Positions 9,501-17,507 of a DNA stretch of 64,000 bases are shown here, in pieces. Source of the DNA: Pseudomonas syringae (GTDB taxonomy: Bacteria > Pseudomonadota > Gammaproteobacteria > Pseudomonadales > Pseudomonadaceae); the NCBI RefSeq assembly GCF_000737245.1, contig NZ_JPQU01000109.1, positions 1 to 64,000 of the forward strand, given 5' to 3'. Position 1 is the first letter of the stretch. Each line of letters begins with the position of its first letter. A model generated the notes under the pieces. The model had not been told where the DNA came from. It did not search any database and worked only from the letters and a program-made list of their open reading frames with translations. The translations under genes were made by a program, and so were the position numbers.

Positions 9501-11749
9501 CATGTTTTCAGGATGCGACCTTGCGCGTCTCGTGCGACGACGGCACGCCCTTGCCTGACTCTCTGGATGCCGCCTATATCCGGGAGATGGTCCGTACGCT
9601 GGATGTCGGTGCCGGCTACGAGCAATATCTGGGGGAAACGTTCAGCGAAAACGCCCCTGACTACGCCAATCGCTTGAGTCAATTCACAGAGCAGGCGCCC
9701 TATGGACTGCTTCTAATGGCTTTCCGACTCAAGCTGCAAGGCAAACTGAGCAGCACCGCTTATGATTTCGTCGAGAATGTGATCAGCATGCCTGACGGTC
9801 TGGCCCGTCTGCCGGTCGATGGGCGAGCAATTACCTTCAGCCCGCTGAAACTGGTTGCCGGCAACGATTCCGCTGCCGGTTTTGTGCGAGCGGTTTATCT
9901 GATCACTCCGGCCGACCAGACACAGGGGCCATGGATTCTGCATGCGCCTGCCGACGATGAGTTTTTTCTCAAGGAGTATGCCGGGCAGACCGAATTCCTG
10001 AACGCGCTGCAGACCTCCACTGCACTCCAGGCAATGCTCAATGACCGGCTCGATCCGGCTCTGCAGCTTGTCTACAAATGGGCAAGCACCCTGCAGCCGC
10101 TAATGGCCTGGGGTACTGGCGGCCTGGCGGATTTGTCTGAATACCATCCGGAGCACGCCAAGCTGGTGATCGAGCCATTGCAGGAAAATGTCTTGCATTG
10201 CCTGCTTCGTGCCTCTGAGCAGGTGATACTCATCAACGCGCGCAAGCGAAGCGTGAGTAATGCCCAGGACGACAGTGCGCAGAATAGATTCCTGTTGGGA
10301 CTTGGGGGCGAGCAGGTGCTTATGTTTATGCCCGGTCGAATCGGCGGGATCATTGGTTTGCTCCAGGCGCGGGATTTGTTGAATGCCTCGCTGGAATCGG
10401 CGACGGACAAGCACTGGGGCCAGGCAACCGCCGAATTTACGACAGCGCTCGCCGTGCTGATTGCTTCCCGTCAGCAACTGGAAGAGGGCGGTATGCAGCG
10501 GGCGGATGATTCGGCTGTTGCCGATGACATGGCTGCGCCGCGCTGGCATGACCCGCAGTTGCAAGTTGATCCGGACGGCCGCTTGCAGCCATTCGAAGCC
10601 CATGATGTCTCGCTCAGCAGCCTGCAGCATGACCGCGCCCTGAATGTCTTTCAGGACAACATCAGGCTCAAACAGTACGCGGCGGTGCTAGGTAAGGTGT
10701 ATGAGGTAAAAACCACCCGCAGCGGCTGGTGCGTGGTTAAGGGGGTAGAAGAAGGGCCGCACATAAAGCGCGATGCTGGTAACCGTTGGGTCATTGATTC
10801 AGACGTGGGTGAAAGGCATGACGGTTCCATGGTCACCCGGCTGAGGACCCACACCGCTACGCGTAGCATCGAAGACGTTTTTGTCACCAGTGCCAGCGGC
10901 ATCGCGGAAATCGAGCGTATGTTCCCGCAGAAGGCCTTGCAGATTCGCGAAGCCCATGCGCTGGCCAGACTGTACTTGGAAAACGCCTTGAATAACCTGA
11001 CCCTGGCTAACCCGCAAAGCGAACTCGACCCTCGCACCGCACGCATCATCAAGGATTTCTTTGGGGTGCGGTCGCTGGGTAACGTTTCGGTCATCCCCAT
11101 CAAACAAATTCTGGCGGACATCTACGTGCACCTGATTGACCCCAGGCTCTCCCCGAACTCATCCCAGCGGTTTGTGGTCGGCACCAATACGGTCGGCAAT
11201 GAGCAGACCAATGCGTTCATTTTCGAGGGCGACCCACAGATGAGGATATTCCTCAGTGAACGGTTTTTCTCCCGGCCGCCAAATGTGCGACTCAAGCCAT
11301 TGGTCTTCAGTCGGGGTAGCTTCAACCTGGGAACGCACTACCGGGCAACGACCCTGATTCATGAAATATCACATGTTGCCAGCGGCACCCACGATATTGC
11401 CTATGTGGCGGCCAACGTGCCGTTTCTCGATCTGATCGAAGACACCGGTGCCTATCGCGCGCGCATGAAGCTGATGTACGAAAAGTCCCAGCAAAACCTG
11501 TCGCACCTGGCGCTGCGGGACGAGTTATTCAGGACTGAAGATGACGATGGATGGCGGGACTTCCAGGCCGTCGATGGCAACGTCAAAAACGAGATTCTTA
11601 AAATTACTGGCACCCGCAACCTTGAAGCGGCACGGGACAGGTTCATACATGACGCCGGGACGCGGGCCAGGGTCATTTTGAACAACGCCGACTCCGTTGC
11701 GTTGTTGGTAACGTTGCTTGGACGCGAGCGGTTTTTGCCGAGGGAGTGA
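6572..11749 (+). CDS. Giant toxin-like protein, paralogue 2, with C-terminal aspzincin metallopeptidase
   Basis: The 1725-residue product is the intact paralogue of the preceding gene. The N-terminal region (FFSESLSARFRQDI, then ELAGALLIS) and a long alpha-rich middle resemble the large dermonecrotic-toxin-like proteins of pseudomonads. Residues from about 1475 form a peptidase domain. HEISH begins at about residue 1597 and is followed by SGTHDIAY, matching the HExxH plus GTxDxxY zinc-binding pattern of M35/aspzincin enzymes. The start is ATG 6572, with AAAAGGAA eight bases upstream and the residues aligning with paralogue 1. The longer ATG at 6521 lacks support. Inference: a polymorphic-toxin-like effector cleaving host or competitor proteins. 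No adjacent immunity or secretion gene was recognised. Confidence 0.8.
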   Translation: MSGTQLPWFFSESLSARFRQDIEDARAAEHISAQQALWLASLLSEPQKDVAAPRVDRLLREDGGLMNVELAGALLISDAAATSGEIFFSSVVNGLQRFDSRELLLAALTARFSLPLSDLKSVEYERIEGDFFRQRMLAIVDQQVHQLQHMNERLLRLPSLPTALGKALQLNIAARLPGNETNVFSHLGQIRQQDLTLGTLSLVEMALQTFAGAALPSGLRQQWLDAEGRELNPEQAGPWQQALADVSGGVVAVYETLLADYWFTVAGEGVTHREFAGQVLTERFVQHLLAGRHDATLTALEYAALKTLCLAGEGWKQQVKVFRLSVAIGSQEPVKLVGIFLIEVISGAQPALFLYSSKRGLGRFADIDTLTEHFAGIHGRAEIFDYTSVNDHPLLRAHGPQHQSLHLRLDPVAAAPLRNTLDSVIGLQKRDLSSVLKRSFKSPAQAALAVSDALNILDLLDPRLAPRVGSGLWSEAMTTSESNWAAFNAPAKIAGLRLDIGKGFDKKTMKPWSDYLSDARSRLDVISEARPGLADCARTLLNRYLCVLHNADIDARRMWIRDDDGGVVSLTVLLLERVSGRSGAALPQDFQVYIDPVDSAYEQHLPWLTPDVLNHVLDRSQQAFAQEYRRLNRNVRSGQQQIKAPAVIPAHGARRIREGLLRLELSIQRINGKISDQSLQMLEQVLDRPVFSLRQAFGFQATEVSVPLLVYDSRQPPVVLSNTFVLQQPLYGDGKPLLWTAVAGLREFDSFTELELDLNARLAFPGSRQRWLSLMNPVDREKISRYLKQGAAQHLTISLARVEGHFLEHLESGERQRQLLTVDAAYEMALDWQVDAGLFVSMLMSSALDDKAGTAIDAIGVQLELMVLSEHIPQWLSKATSHDLWKFRKLLVRFDQLYSSRKLIPVVSSLDEYALDHLRQRLLQDFPSVQLDPDQISITLTRYTAAPTGTGDIPSSIPAATVVISESLTQFAINRFSCFQDATLRVSCDDGTPLPDSLDAAYIREMVRTLDVGAGYEQYLGETFSENAPDYANRLSQFTEQAPYGLLLMAFRLKLQGKLSSTAYDFVENVISMPDGLARLPVDGRAITFSPLKLVAGNDSAAGFVRAVYLITPADQTQGPWILHAPADDEFFLKEYAGQTEFLNALQTSTALQAMLNDRLDPALQLVYKWASTLQPLMAWGTGGLADLSEYHPEHAKLVIEPLQENVLHCLLRASEQVILINARKRSVSNAQDDSAQNRFLLGLGGEQVLMFMPGRIGGIIGLLQARDLLNASLESATDKHWGQATAEFTTALAVLIASRQQLEEGGMQRADDSAVADDMAAPRWHDPQLQVDPDGRLQPFEAHDVSLSSLQHDRALNVFQDNIRLKQYAAVLGKVYEVKTTRSGWCVVKGVEEGPHIKRDAGNRWVIDSDVGERHDGSMVTRLRTHTATRSIEDVFVTSASGIAEIERMFPQKALQIREAHALARLYLENALNNLTLANPQSELDPRTARIIKDFFGVRSLGNVSVIPIKQILADIYVHLIDPRLSPNSSQRFVVGTNTVGNEQTNAFIFEGDPQMRIFLSERFFSRPPNVRLKPLVFSRGSFNLGTHYRATTLIHEISHVASGTHDIAYVAANVPFLDLIEDTGAYRARMKLMYEKSQQNLSHLALRDELFRTEDDDGWRDFQAVDGNVKNEILKITGTRNLEAARDRFIHDAGTRARVILNNADSVALLVTLLGRERFLPRE

Positions 11750-11766
11750 CGCAGGGAATTTACGAT

Positions 11767-11880
11767 CCCTGTAGGAGCGACCGGGGTGGCGCACCACCGA
11801 GCAGCGCGAGGCCGCGATAACGGTCTTTCTGATACACCGCCATCGCGGCCTCGCGTGGCTCGTGCGCTCCAGGTCCTGCG
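11767..11880. repeat. REP-like inverted repeat (ggcctcgcg type)
   Basis: Arms with gcgcgaggccgcgat and atcgcggcctcgcg flank a short loop. The outer edges are ctgtaggagcg on the left and gcgctccaggtcctgcg on the right. This type recurs at 40447-40547 and 41698-41774. It sits between the convergent toxin and acyl-CoA dehydrogenase genes and may act as a transcription-attenuating hairpin. Confidence 0.7.
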
Positions 11881-11888
11881 TTGTTGCA

Positions 11889-13040
11889 TCAAACCAGATA
11901 ATGCTTCAGCTCCCGGGCGATCAGCAGGCGCTGGATTTCGCTGGAGCCTTCGTAGATCTGGGTGATGCGCGCATCGCGGTAGTAGCGCTCCACCGGGTAG
12001 TCTTCCAGGTAGCCATAACCGCCATGAATCTGGATGGCCTTGGAACACACCGACTCGGCCATTTCCGAAGCGAACAGTTTGGCCTGGGAGGCTTCCGACA
12101 GACACGGCTGGCCCGCACTGCGCAGCCGCGCCGCGTGCAGGATCAGCAGACGTGCTGCATTGATGCGGGTGTGCATGTCGGCCAGCAGGTTGGAGATGCT
12201 TTGATGTTCGATGATCGGCTTTTCGAACTGCACGCGCTCACGGGCGTAGACCAAGGCGGCTTCAAACGCGGCGCGGGCGATGCCTAGCGCCTGGGCGGCG
12301 ATCCCGATGCGGCCGCCTTCGAGATTGGAGAGGGCAATGGCCAGGCCTTTGCCGCGTTCGCCCAGCAGATTGGCGGCGGGAATGCGGCAATTGTTCAGGG
12401 TGACCGCGCAGGTATCCGAAGCGCGGATCCCCATCTTGTGCTCGGAGCGATCCACCACATAACCGGGGTTTTCAGTGGGCACCAGAAAGGCCGACAAACC
12501 TTTTTTGCCTAACTCAGGGTCGGTTACCGCGAACACAATCGCCAACTGTGCCCGCTTGCCATTGCTGACGAATTGCTTGGCGCCGTTGATGATCCACTCG
12601 CCGTCACGCAGCTCTGCGCGGGTGCGCAGATTGTGCGCTTCAGAGCCCGCATGGGGTTCGGTCAGGCAGAAACAGCCTATCGCCCGGCCGCTGGCCAGTT
12701 CCGCCAACCAGGTCTGTTTCTGCTCCTGACTGCCGTAATTCAGGATCGGCCCACAACCTACCGAGCTGTGCACGCTCATCAGCGTTCCGGTGGCAGCATC
12801 GGCTGCGGAGATTTCCTCCACCGCCAGGGCGTAAGCCACGTAATCGATATAGGTGCCGCCCCATTCTTCGGGCACCACCATGCCTAACAAACCCAGATCA
12901 CCCATCTTGCTGACCAGCGCGTCGTCAATCCAGCCGGCTTTTTCCCAGGCCTGGGCGTGGGGTGCGATCTCGTGGCGGGCGAAGTCCCGGGCCATGTCGC
13001 GGATCATTACTTGTTCTTCGCTAAGTTCGATATCGTGCAT
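11889..13040 (-). CDS. Acyl-CoA dehydrogenase (isobutyryl/short-branched-chain type)
   Basis: This 383-residue FAD enzyme oxidises an acyl-CoA to its 2,3-enoyl form and passes electrons to ETF. The family layout is complete: an N-terminal helical domain, a middle beta domain with CFCLTEPHAGSEA, and a C-terminal helical domain with IHGGYGYLEDYPVERYYRD. The catalytic base is the Glu in IYEGSSEIQ near residue 367. The gene starts three bases after the stop of the 3-hydroxyisobutyryl-CoA hydrolase-like gene, so they form one operon. That partner makes isobutyryl-CoA (valine breakdown) the most likely substrate, an inference from context. The ATG at 13040 opens MHDIELSEEQ, the normal N-terminus. 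Confidence 0.9.
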   Translation of the reverse strand: MHDIELSEEQVMIRDMARDFARHEIAPHAQAWEKAGWIDDALVSKMGDLGLLGMVVPEEWGGTYIDYVAYALAVEEISAADAATGTLMSVHSSVGCGPILNYGSQEQKQTWLAELASGRAIGCFCLTEPHAGSEAHNLRTRAELRDGEWIINGAKQFVSNGKRAQLAIVFAVTDPELGKKGLSAFLVPTENPGYVVDRSEHKMGIRASDTCAVTLNNCRIPAANLLGERGKGLAIALSNLEGGRIGIAAQALGIARAAFEAALVYARERVQFEKPIIEHQSISNLLADMHTRINAARLLILHAARLRSAGQPCLSEASQAKLFASEMAESVCSKAIQIHGGYGYLEDYPVERYYRDARITQIYEGSSEIQRLLIARELKHYLV

Positions 13041-13043
13041 GGG

Positions 13044-14144
13044 TCACTCTCCGTGGCCGCTGAAAAAACTCCGCACGTGCTCGGCGCTCAAGGCCTCGAC
13101 ACTGGGCGGATTCCATTGCGGCTTCTTGTCTTTGTCGATGATCAGGGCGCGCACGCCTTCAATAAGGTCACCACGTTCAAACCATTGGCGATCCAGATGC
13201 AACTCAAGGGCGAAGCAGTCTTCCAGTATCAGATGACGACCGCAGCGCAGTGTTTCCAGGGTCACCGCCATGGCCAGCGGCGAGCGGCTTTCCATAAGCG
13301 CGGCAGTCGCCAAGGCCCAGCTGTGGCTGTCGATGACCGTGACCTCTTTTAATTGCTCAATGATGCTGGGGATATCCGGCAAGGCAAAGAAGTGGTCGAT
13401 GGCCGGGCGCAGTTTTTCCAGGGGTGGGTCTGGCAAATGCTGGCTGGCGATTTTCGCCAGTGCGCCTTGCAAGTCTTTGAGCGGATGCTTGCGCCATTGC
13501 AGGCGGTCCAGACGTTGATCCAGCTCGGCGAGGGATTCGCTTTTCAGGTACCAATCAGCGAGGCCGCAGTACAGCGCATCGGCCGCGCCGATGTGGACCC
13601 CGGTGACACCCAGATAGACCCCGAGCTCACCCGGGATGCGTGAAAGAAAGTAACTGCCGCCGACGTCAGGAAAATAACCGATGGCCACTTCCGGCATGGC
13701 CAGACGGCTGCGCTCGGTGACCACCCGCAAGTCAGCGCCCTGAGCCAGCCCCATGCCGCCGCCCAGAACGAAACCGTCCATCAGCGCGACCACCGGCTTG
13801 CGATAACGATGGATCGTCAGGTCCAGGGCATATTCTTCGACGAAGAACTCCTGGTGCAGGGTCTGGCCATTTTTGTGGCTGTCGTACAGCGATCGAATGT
13901 CTCCACCGGCACAGAAGGCCTTGTCCCCGGCCCCGCGCAAGATCACCGCATACACCGTTTCATCCTGCGCCCAGGCATCCAGCTGCGCCTGAAGACTGCG
14001 CACCATCCCCAGGTCAATGGCGTTGTGGCCTGCCGGGCGGTTGAGGGTCAGGTGGCCGATGTGATTGCGCACCTGGGCCAGTACACTGCTGTCGGCCTGT
14101 TGCGGAAGGGCTTGCTGTTGGACAGATGAAGCCGATGCGGTCAT
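13044..14144 (-). CDS. Enoyl-CoA hydratase/isomerase family protein, probable 3-hydroxyisobutyryl-CoA hydrolase
   Basis: The 366 residues are long for crotonases but normal for 3-hydroxyisobutyryl-CoA hydrolases, which release free 3-hydroxyisobutyrate in valine degradation. The crotonase core shows AFCAGGDIRSLYD (oxyanion-hole and CoA region, about residue 78), GFVLGGGMGLAQGADLR (about 123) and MPEVAIGYFPDVGGSYFL (about 149). The C-terminal extension ending LIDKDKKPQWNPPS is typical of the HIBCH type. ATG 14144 is preceded by GGGAG at good spacing. It is first in a two-gene operon with the acyl-CoA dehydrogenase. A generic enoyl-CoA hydratase is the less likely alternative. Confidence 0.87.
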   Translation of the reverse strand: MTASASSVQQQALPQQADSSVLAQVRNHIGHLTLNRPAGHNAIDLGMVRSLQAQLDAWAQDETVYAVILRGAGDKAFCAGGDIRSLYDSHKNGQTLHQEFFVEEYALDLTIHRYRKPVVALMDGFVLGGGMGLAQGADLRVVTERSRLAMPEVAIGYFPDVGGSYFLSRIPGELGVYLGVTGVHIGAADALYCGLADWYLKSESLAELDQRLDRLQWRKHPLKDLQGALAKIASQHLPDPPLEKLRPAIDHFFALPDIPSIIEQLKEVTVIDSHSWALATAALMESRSPLAMAVTLETLRCGRHLILEDCFALELHLDRQWFERGDLIEGVRALIIDKDKKPQWNPPSVEALSAEHVRSFFSGHGE

Positions 14145-14282
14145 TAAAAACTCCCTGTTCGTTATTATTTTCGAGGACTGCGAGATATGACGGTGTGGAT
14201 GCTAGCAGCGCAAATTTGTCTCTGCCAACCGGTAAAGCCGCCCCGTCTTTGACGCCGCGCTGTCGCGCAGCAAACACGGTCC

Positions 14283-14394
14283 CTGTAGGAGCGAGCTTGC
14301 TCGCGATCGGCTGCAAAGCAGTCGTGAAAAAAACTGGACTCACCATCGCAGGAATGTCGTTCCGACTTTATCGCGAGCAAGCTCACTCCTACAG
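14283..14394. repeat. REP-like inverted pair (gcttgctcgcgat type)
   Basis: The left arm is ctgtaggagcgagcttgctcgcgat and the right arm is atcgcgagcaagctcactcctacag, separated by about 60 bp. It lies in the 311-bp gap between the hydrolase start and the end of the HlyD-type gene; nothing else was recognised there. Confidence 0.75.
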
Positions 14395-14455
14395 AAAAAG
14401 CATTTCAATTCAGACAGCTATTTTTTGATGGGCGCGCGTGCCTTCTCTGGCCTGT

Positions 14456-15640
14456 TTACTCGGGATCCGCTGGCACCTCACCGTCCTGGCTGGTATCGAT
14501 GCTGACGACCACCGACATGCCCGGCCGCAGGTGTTCGAGCAGTGGCTCATTGGCTTCGACGATGATGCGTACCGGGATCCGCTGGGCAATTTTCACGAAG
14601 TTACCGGTGGCGTTGTCAGCGGGCAGCAGGCTGAACTCTGAGCCGGTCGCCGGTGAGATACGTTGCACCCGGCCGTGCAGTTTCTGATGACCCAGGGCAT
14701 CCACGGTGAACGTCACCGGTTGACCCAGGCGCACGTGGGCCATCTGAGTTTCTTTCAAATTGGCCATGACCCACAGGCGTTTGGGTACCAGTGCCATCAA
14801 CTGCGCTCCTGAATTGACGTAGGCCCCCAGGCGCACGCCGATCTGCCCCAACTGGCCGTCACGTGGGGCGAGGATGCGGGTGTTGGTCAAGTCGATCCGT
14901 GCCAGCTCGATAGCCGCTTCTGCGTTGGCCACCGACGCTTCCAGCGAGCCTCGATTGACGATCACGGTTTGCAGGTCTTCCCGGGCGATATCCAGCGCGG
15001 CCCGGGCTTCGGCCACAGCGGCGATGGCCTGGGCGTCGGCGGCACGCGTTACGTCCAGCTCGCTTTTGGACACCGAGCCGTCCGTGACCAACGCCTGATT
15101 GCGCCGCAGATCAGCAGCGGACTTGCGGCTCTGGGCGATGCTGTTGTCCAGCGCCGCCTTGCGTTGCGCGATGGTGGCTTCGGCGCTGCGGCGTTGTTGC
15201 AGGTTGTTGGCCAGGGCTGCTTTCTGGATGCCCAGTTGCGCCAGTGACTGATTCAGGTGCTGGCGGTAAATCCGGTCGTCCAGACGAACCAGCAGGTCAC
15301 CCGCTTTGACGAATTGGAAATCATGCACCGGCACCTCAAACACATAACCGCTCAGCTGCGGGCTGATGATTGTGGTCTGGCCGCGAACCAGAGCATTTTC
15401 GGTACTTTCGATAGGGCTGCTGAACGGGAACAGTTGCCAGGCGTAGAGCACTATCAGAATCCCGATCAGGGCCACAGTGGCAAAGATCGCCGAAGAAATG
15501 ACGCGTGCCCGGGTCGAGCGCGGCCGGCTGCTGGCAGGCATGGATGCCGGCGCGGGCGGCGCCCCGGCGGAAGCCGGTTGATTGGGCGCGGAAGAGGGGG
15601 CGCTGTTGGGCGAAACGGAAGGCTTGGTCGGTTCGGTCAT
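14456..15640 (-). CDS. HlyD/EmrA-family membrane fusion protein
   Basis: The 394-residue periplasmic adaptor probably links the MFS pump encoded just upstream to an outer-membrane channel. A Pro/Ala/Ser-rich cytosolic N-terminus (residues 1-45) precedes one membrane segment (about 47-70, ISSAIFATVALIGILIVLYAW). The lipoyl half-motifs follow, with QTTIISPQLSGYV and NTRILAPRDGQLG either side of an alpha-helical hairpin (about 120-235). A beta-barrel follows (VNSGAQLMALVPKRLWVMANLKE). Its ATG overlaps the MFS stop as ATGA, so translation is coupled. This layout is that of EmrAB-type drug or toxic-compound exporters. The substrate cannot be read from sequence, and no TolC-like partner is adjacent. 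Confidence 0.87.
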   Translation of the reverse strand: MTEPTKPSVSPNSAPSSAPNQPASAGAPPAPASMPASSRPRSTRARVISSAIFATVALIGILIVLYAWQLFPFSSPIESTENALVRGQTTIISPQLSGYVFEVPVHDFQFVKAGDLLVRLDDRIYRQHLNQSLAQLGIQKAALANNLQQRRSAEATIAQRKAALDNSIAQSRKSAADLRRNQALVTDGSVSKSELDVTRAADAQAIAAVAEARAALDIAREDLQTVIVNRGSLEASVANAEAAIELARIDLTNTRILAPRDGQLGQIGVRLGAYVNSGAQLMALVPKRLWVMANLKETQMAHVRLGQPVTFTVDALGHQKLHGRVQRISPATGSEFSLLPADNATGNFVKIAQRIPVRIIVEANEPLLEHLRPGMSVVVSIDTSQDGEVPADPE

Positions 15641-17340
15641 GAAGATTGAGCGCCGCTTGAAGTTGCAGAAGGAGTTGAAGAAGAGGTTACGGAAGTCGAA
15701 TTAGTCGGTGCCGGGGTAAAACCTGCAATCGGTCTGGTGGTCATTTTCAGCCAGGTGACGCGAAGCGAGATCCAGAGCATGGTCAGCACTGCCACCAGTG
15801 CGATCAGCATGAACACGTCGTTGTAGGCCAGGATGTTGGCTTCCCGGGTGGCCATACTGGCGATGCTGCGGACGCCCAGATTGGTTCGCGCCGATGGATC
15901 GGCAATGGCTGAAGCGTAGCTGGCGCTGCTGCTTTGCAACCGGGCCTGGACTTGCGGGTTGATCAGGGTCAAATGCTCGACCAGCACGCTGGAGTGGAAT
16001 TTTTCCCGCACTATCTGGAAGGTGCCGAACACTGCCGAGCCGATCAGCCCGCCCAGGTTCTGAGTGATCCCGAACAGCACCGAGAAACTCACCATGTTGC
16101 GCGGGTTGGCGATCACGCTGCTGATGCCCAGAACCAGGGTCGGGCCAAGAAAGAAGGTGCCGCCGAAGGCCAGCAGGAACTGGCTCAGGTACATGTTCGA
16201 TTGGCGTGTCAGGTTGGTGGAGCTGCTGTCCATCCAGGCGCCAGCCGCGATCATCGCCAGGGAAATCAGCAAGGGTTTGATCAAGTGCTGCGGGTGGATG
16301 GTCCAGGCGCTGACCGCCAGCCCGGCAATACTGCCCAGCAGCATCACCATGTACAGCGAGTGCAGTTGCTCCGAGCCCATGTTCAGGGTTTGCAGGAAGC
16401 CCACCGCACCAACGGATTGTTCAGACAGGACCACGCGAAACAGAATCACCGCCAGCCCCAGGCGCAGGATCGTGCCACTGCCCAGCCAGCGGGTGATCAG
16501 CAACGGATTGCTGCGATTGTGTTCGATCGCAAGTCCTGCGCAGATCAGCGCAATGGATGCCGCTGAGGCCAGGCCGATCCACGGCTCTTCAAACCACCAT
16601 TCGATGCGGCCCAGGGACAGCACGGCGCAGAGCAGGGCAAAACCGATTGAAAGCAGGCCGAAGGTCAGGAAATCCAGTTTCTCGAAGGCTTTGAAGCGAT
16701 CCCCCGGTGGCAGTTTGAGCAGCAGCACGCAGCCCAGGGACAACAAAGCCATGCCCAGTTCAAACAGGTAAAGGCCGCGCCATTCGGCAATCTGCAACAA
16801 GTCCTCTGACACCAGCCGCGCCATGGGGATCGCCAGTTGCGCAGTGCCCAGCCCGAGCACCAGCGCTTTCAATCGCCATTTCTGCGGGAAGGCCTGAATC
16901 ATGTAGTACAGGCCCAGGGTCGACAGGGCCGCACCGACCATGCCGTGGGCCGCGCGAACGGCGATGGCTGAATTCAGGTCGTTGACGAACAGGTGGGCAA
17001 AGGTCACCAGTGCATACAACACCAGGAACAATTCGGTGAAGGTGCGCAGACCGAACTGCTGGCGAAATTTCACCAGCACCAGGTTCATTGATACGTTGGT
17101 CATCACGTAGGCCGCAGGCAACCAGGCGATTTCCGCGGTGGTGGCTGACAGCGAACCTTGCAGATACGGCAGGTTGGCGATCACCAGAGCGTTGCCCAAC
17201 CCGCCGGTCAGCGCCACGATCACTCCGACCAGAGCAAACGCCCAGCGTTTGCCGGTGGAATGCAGAGGCGTCGAAGGCGACCCCGGCATGGTCGGCTTTT
17301 CGTGGGGCGCCCATTCGCGGGTGGGGTATTTACTGCTCAT
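15637..17340 (-). CDS. MFS drug efflux transporter, DHA2/EmrB-like
   Basis: The 567-residue inner-membrane transporter is the size of 14-helix DHA2 pumps. The membrane segments begin with WAFALVGVIVALTGGLGNALV (about 33-53). YLQGSLSATTAEIAWLPAAY is the diagnostic EmrB/QacA first-loop region, where the helix 1-2 stretch senses substrate. The C-terminal tail is Ser/Thr/Pro-rich and poorly conserved. It overlaps the downstream adaptor gene by four bases, arguing for a dedicated EmrAB-like pump. The ribosome-binding site before ATG 17340 is weak. A later start at the Met of MPGSPS would not affect the membrane domain. A REP hairpin lies just upstream; no regulator is adjacent. Confidence 0.87.
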   Translation of the reverse strand: MSSKYPTREWAPHEKPTMPGSPSTPLHSTGKRWAFALVGVIVALTGGLGNALVIANLPYLQGSLSATTAEIAWLPAAYVMTNVSMNLVLVKFRQQFGLRTFTELFLVLYALVTFAHLFVNDLNSAIAVRAAHGMVGAALSTLGLYYMIQAFPQKWRLKALVLGLGTAQLAIPMARLVSEDLLQIAEWRGLYLFELGMALLSLGCVLLLKLPPGDRFKAFEKLDFLTFGLLSIGFALLCAVLSLGRIEWWFEEPWIGLASAASIALICAGLAIEHNRSNPLLITRWLGSGTILRLGLAVILFRVVLSEQSVGAVGFLQTLNMGSEQLHSLYMVMLLGSIAGLAVSAWTIHPQHLIKPLLISLAMIAAGAWMDSSSTNLTRQSNMYLSQFLLAFGGTFFLGPTLVLGISSVIANPRNMVSFSVLFGITQNLGGLIGSAVFGTFQIVREKFHSSVLVEHLTLINPQVQARLQSSSASYASAIADPSARTNLGVRSIASMATREANILAYNDVFMLIALVAVLTMLWISLRVTWLKMTTRPIAGFTPAPTNSTSVTSSSTPSATSSGAQSS

Positions 17341-17385
17341 GAATGGGACCTGGAGGGCGAAGCAATTTTATTGGCTGACGATAGT

Positions 17386-17476
17386 CTGTGGGAGCGGTGC
17401 TTGCCCGCGATAAGGCTGCACGCGATTTAAAGTCAACCGAGTTCGGCCTAATCGCGGGCAAGCACCGCTCCCACAG
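17386..17476. repeat. REP-like inverted pair (gcttgcccgcgat type)
   Basis: The arms are ctgtgggagcggtgcttgcc, extended by cgcgataa, and its near-perfect inverse ending ctcccacag, about 40 bp apart. The same class occurs at 25788-25876 and in part at 31982-32073. Confidence 0.78.
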
Positions 17477-17507
17477 AACCTCTTACGGTCTGGATGTCGC
17501 CAAACAC

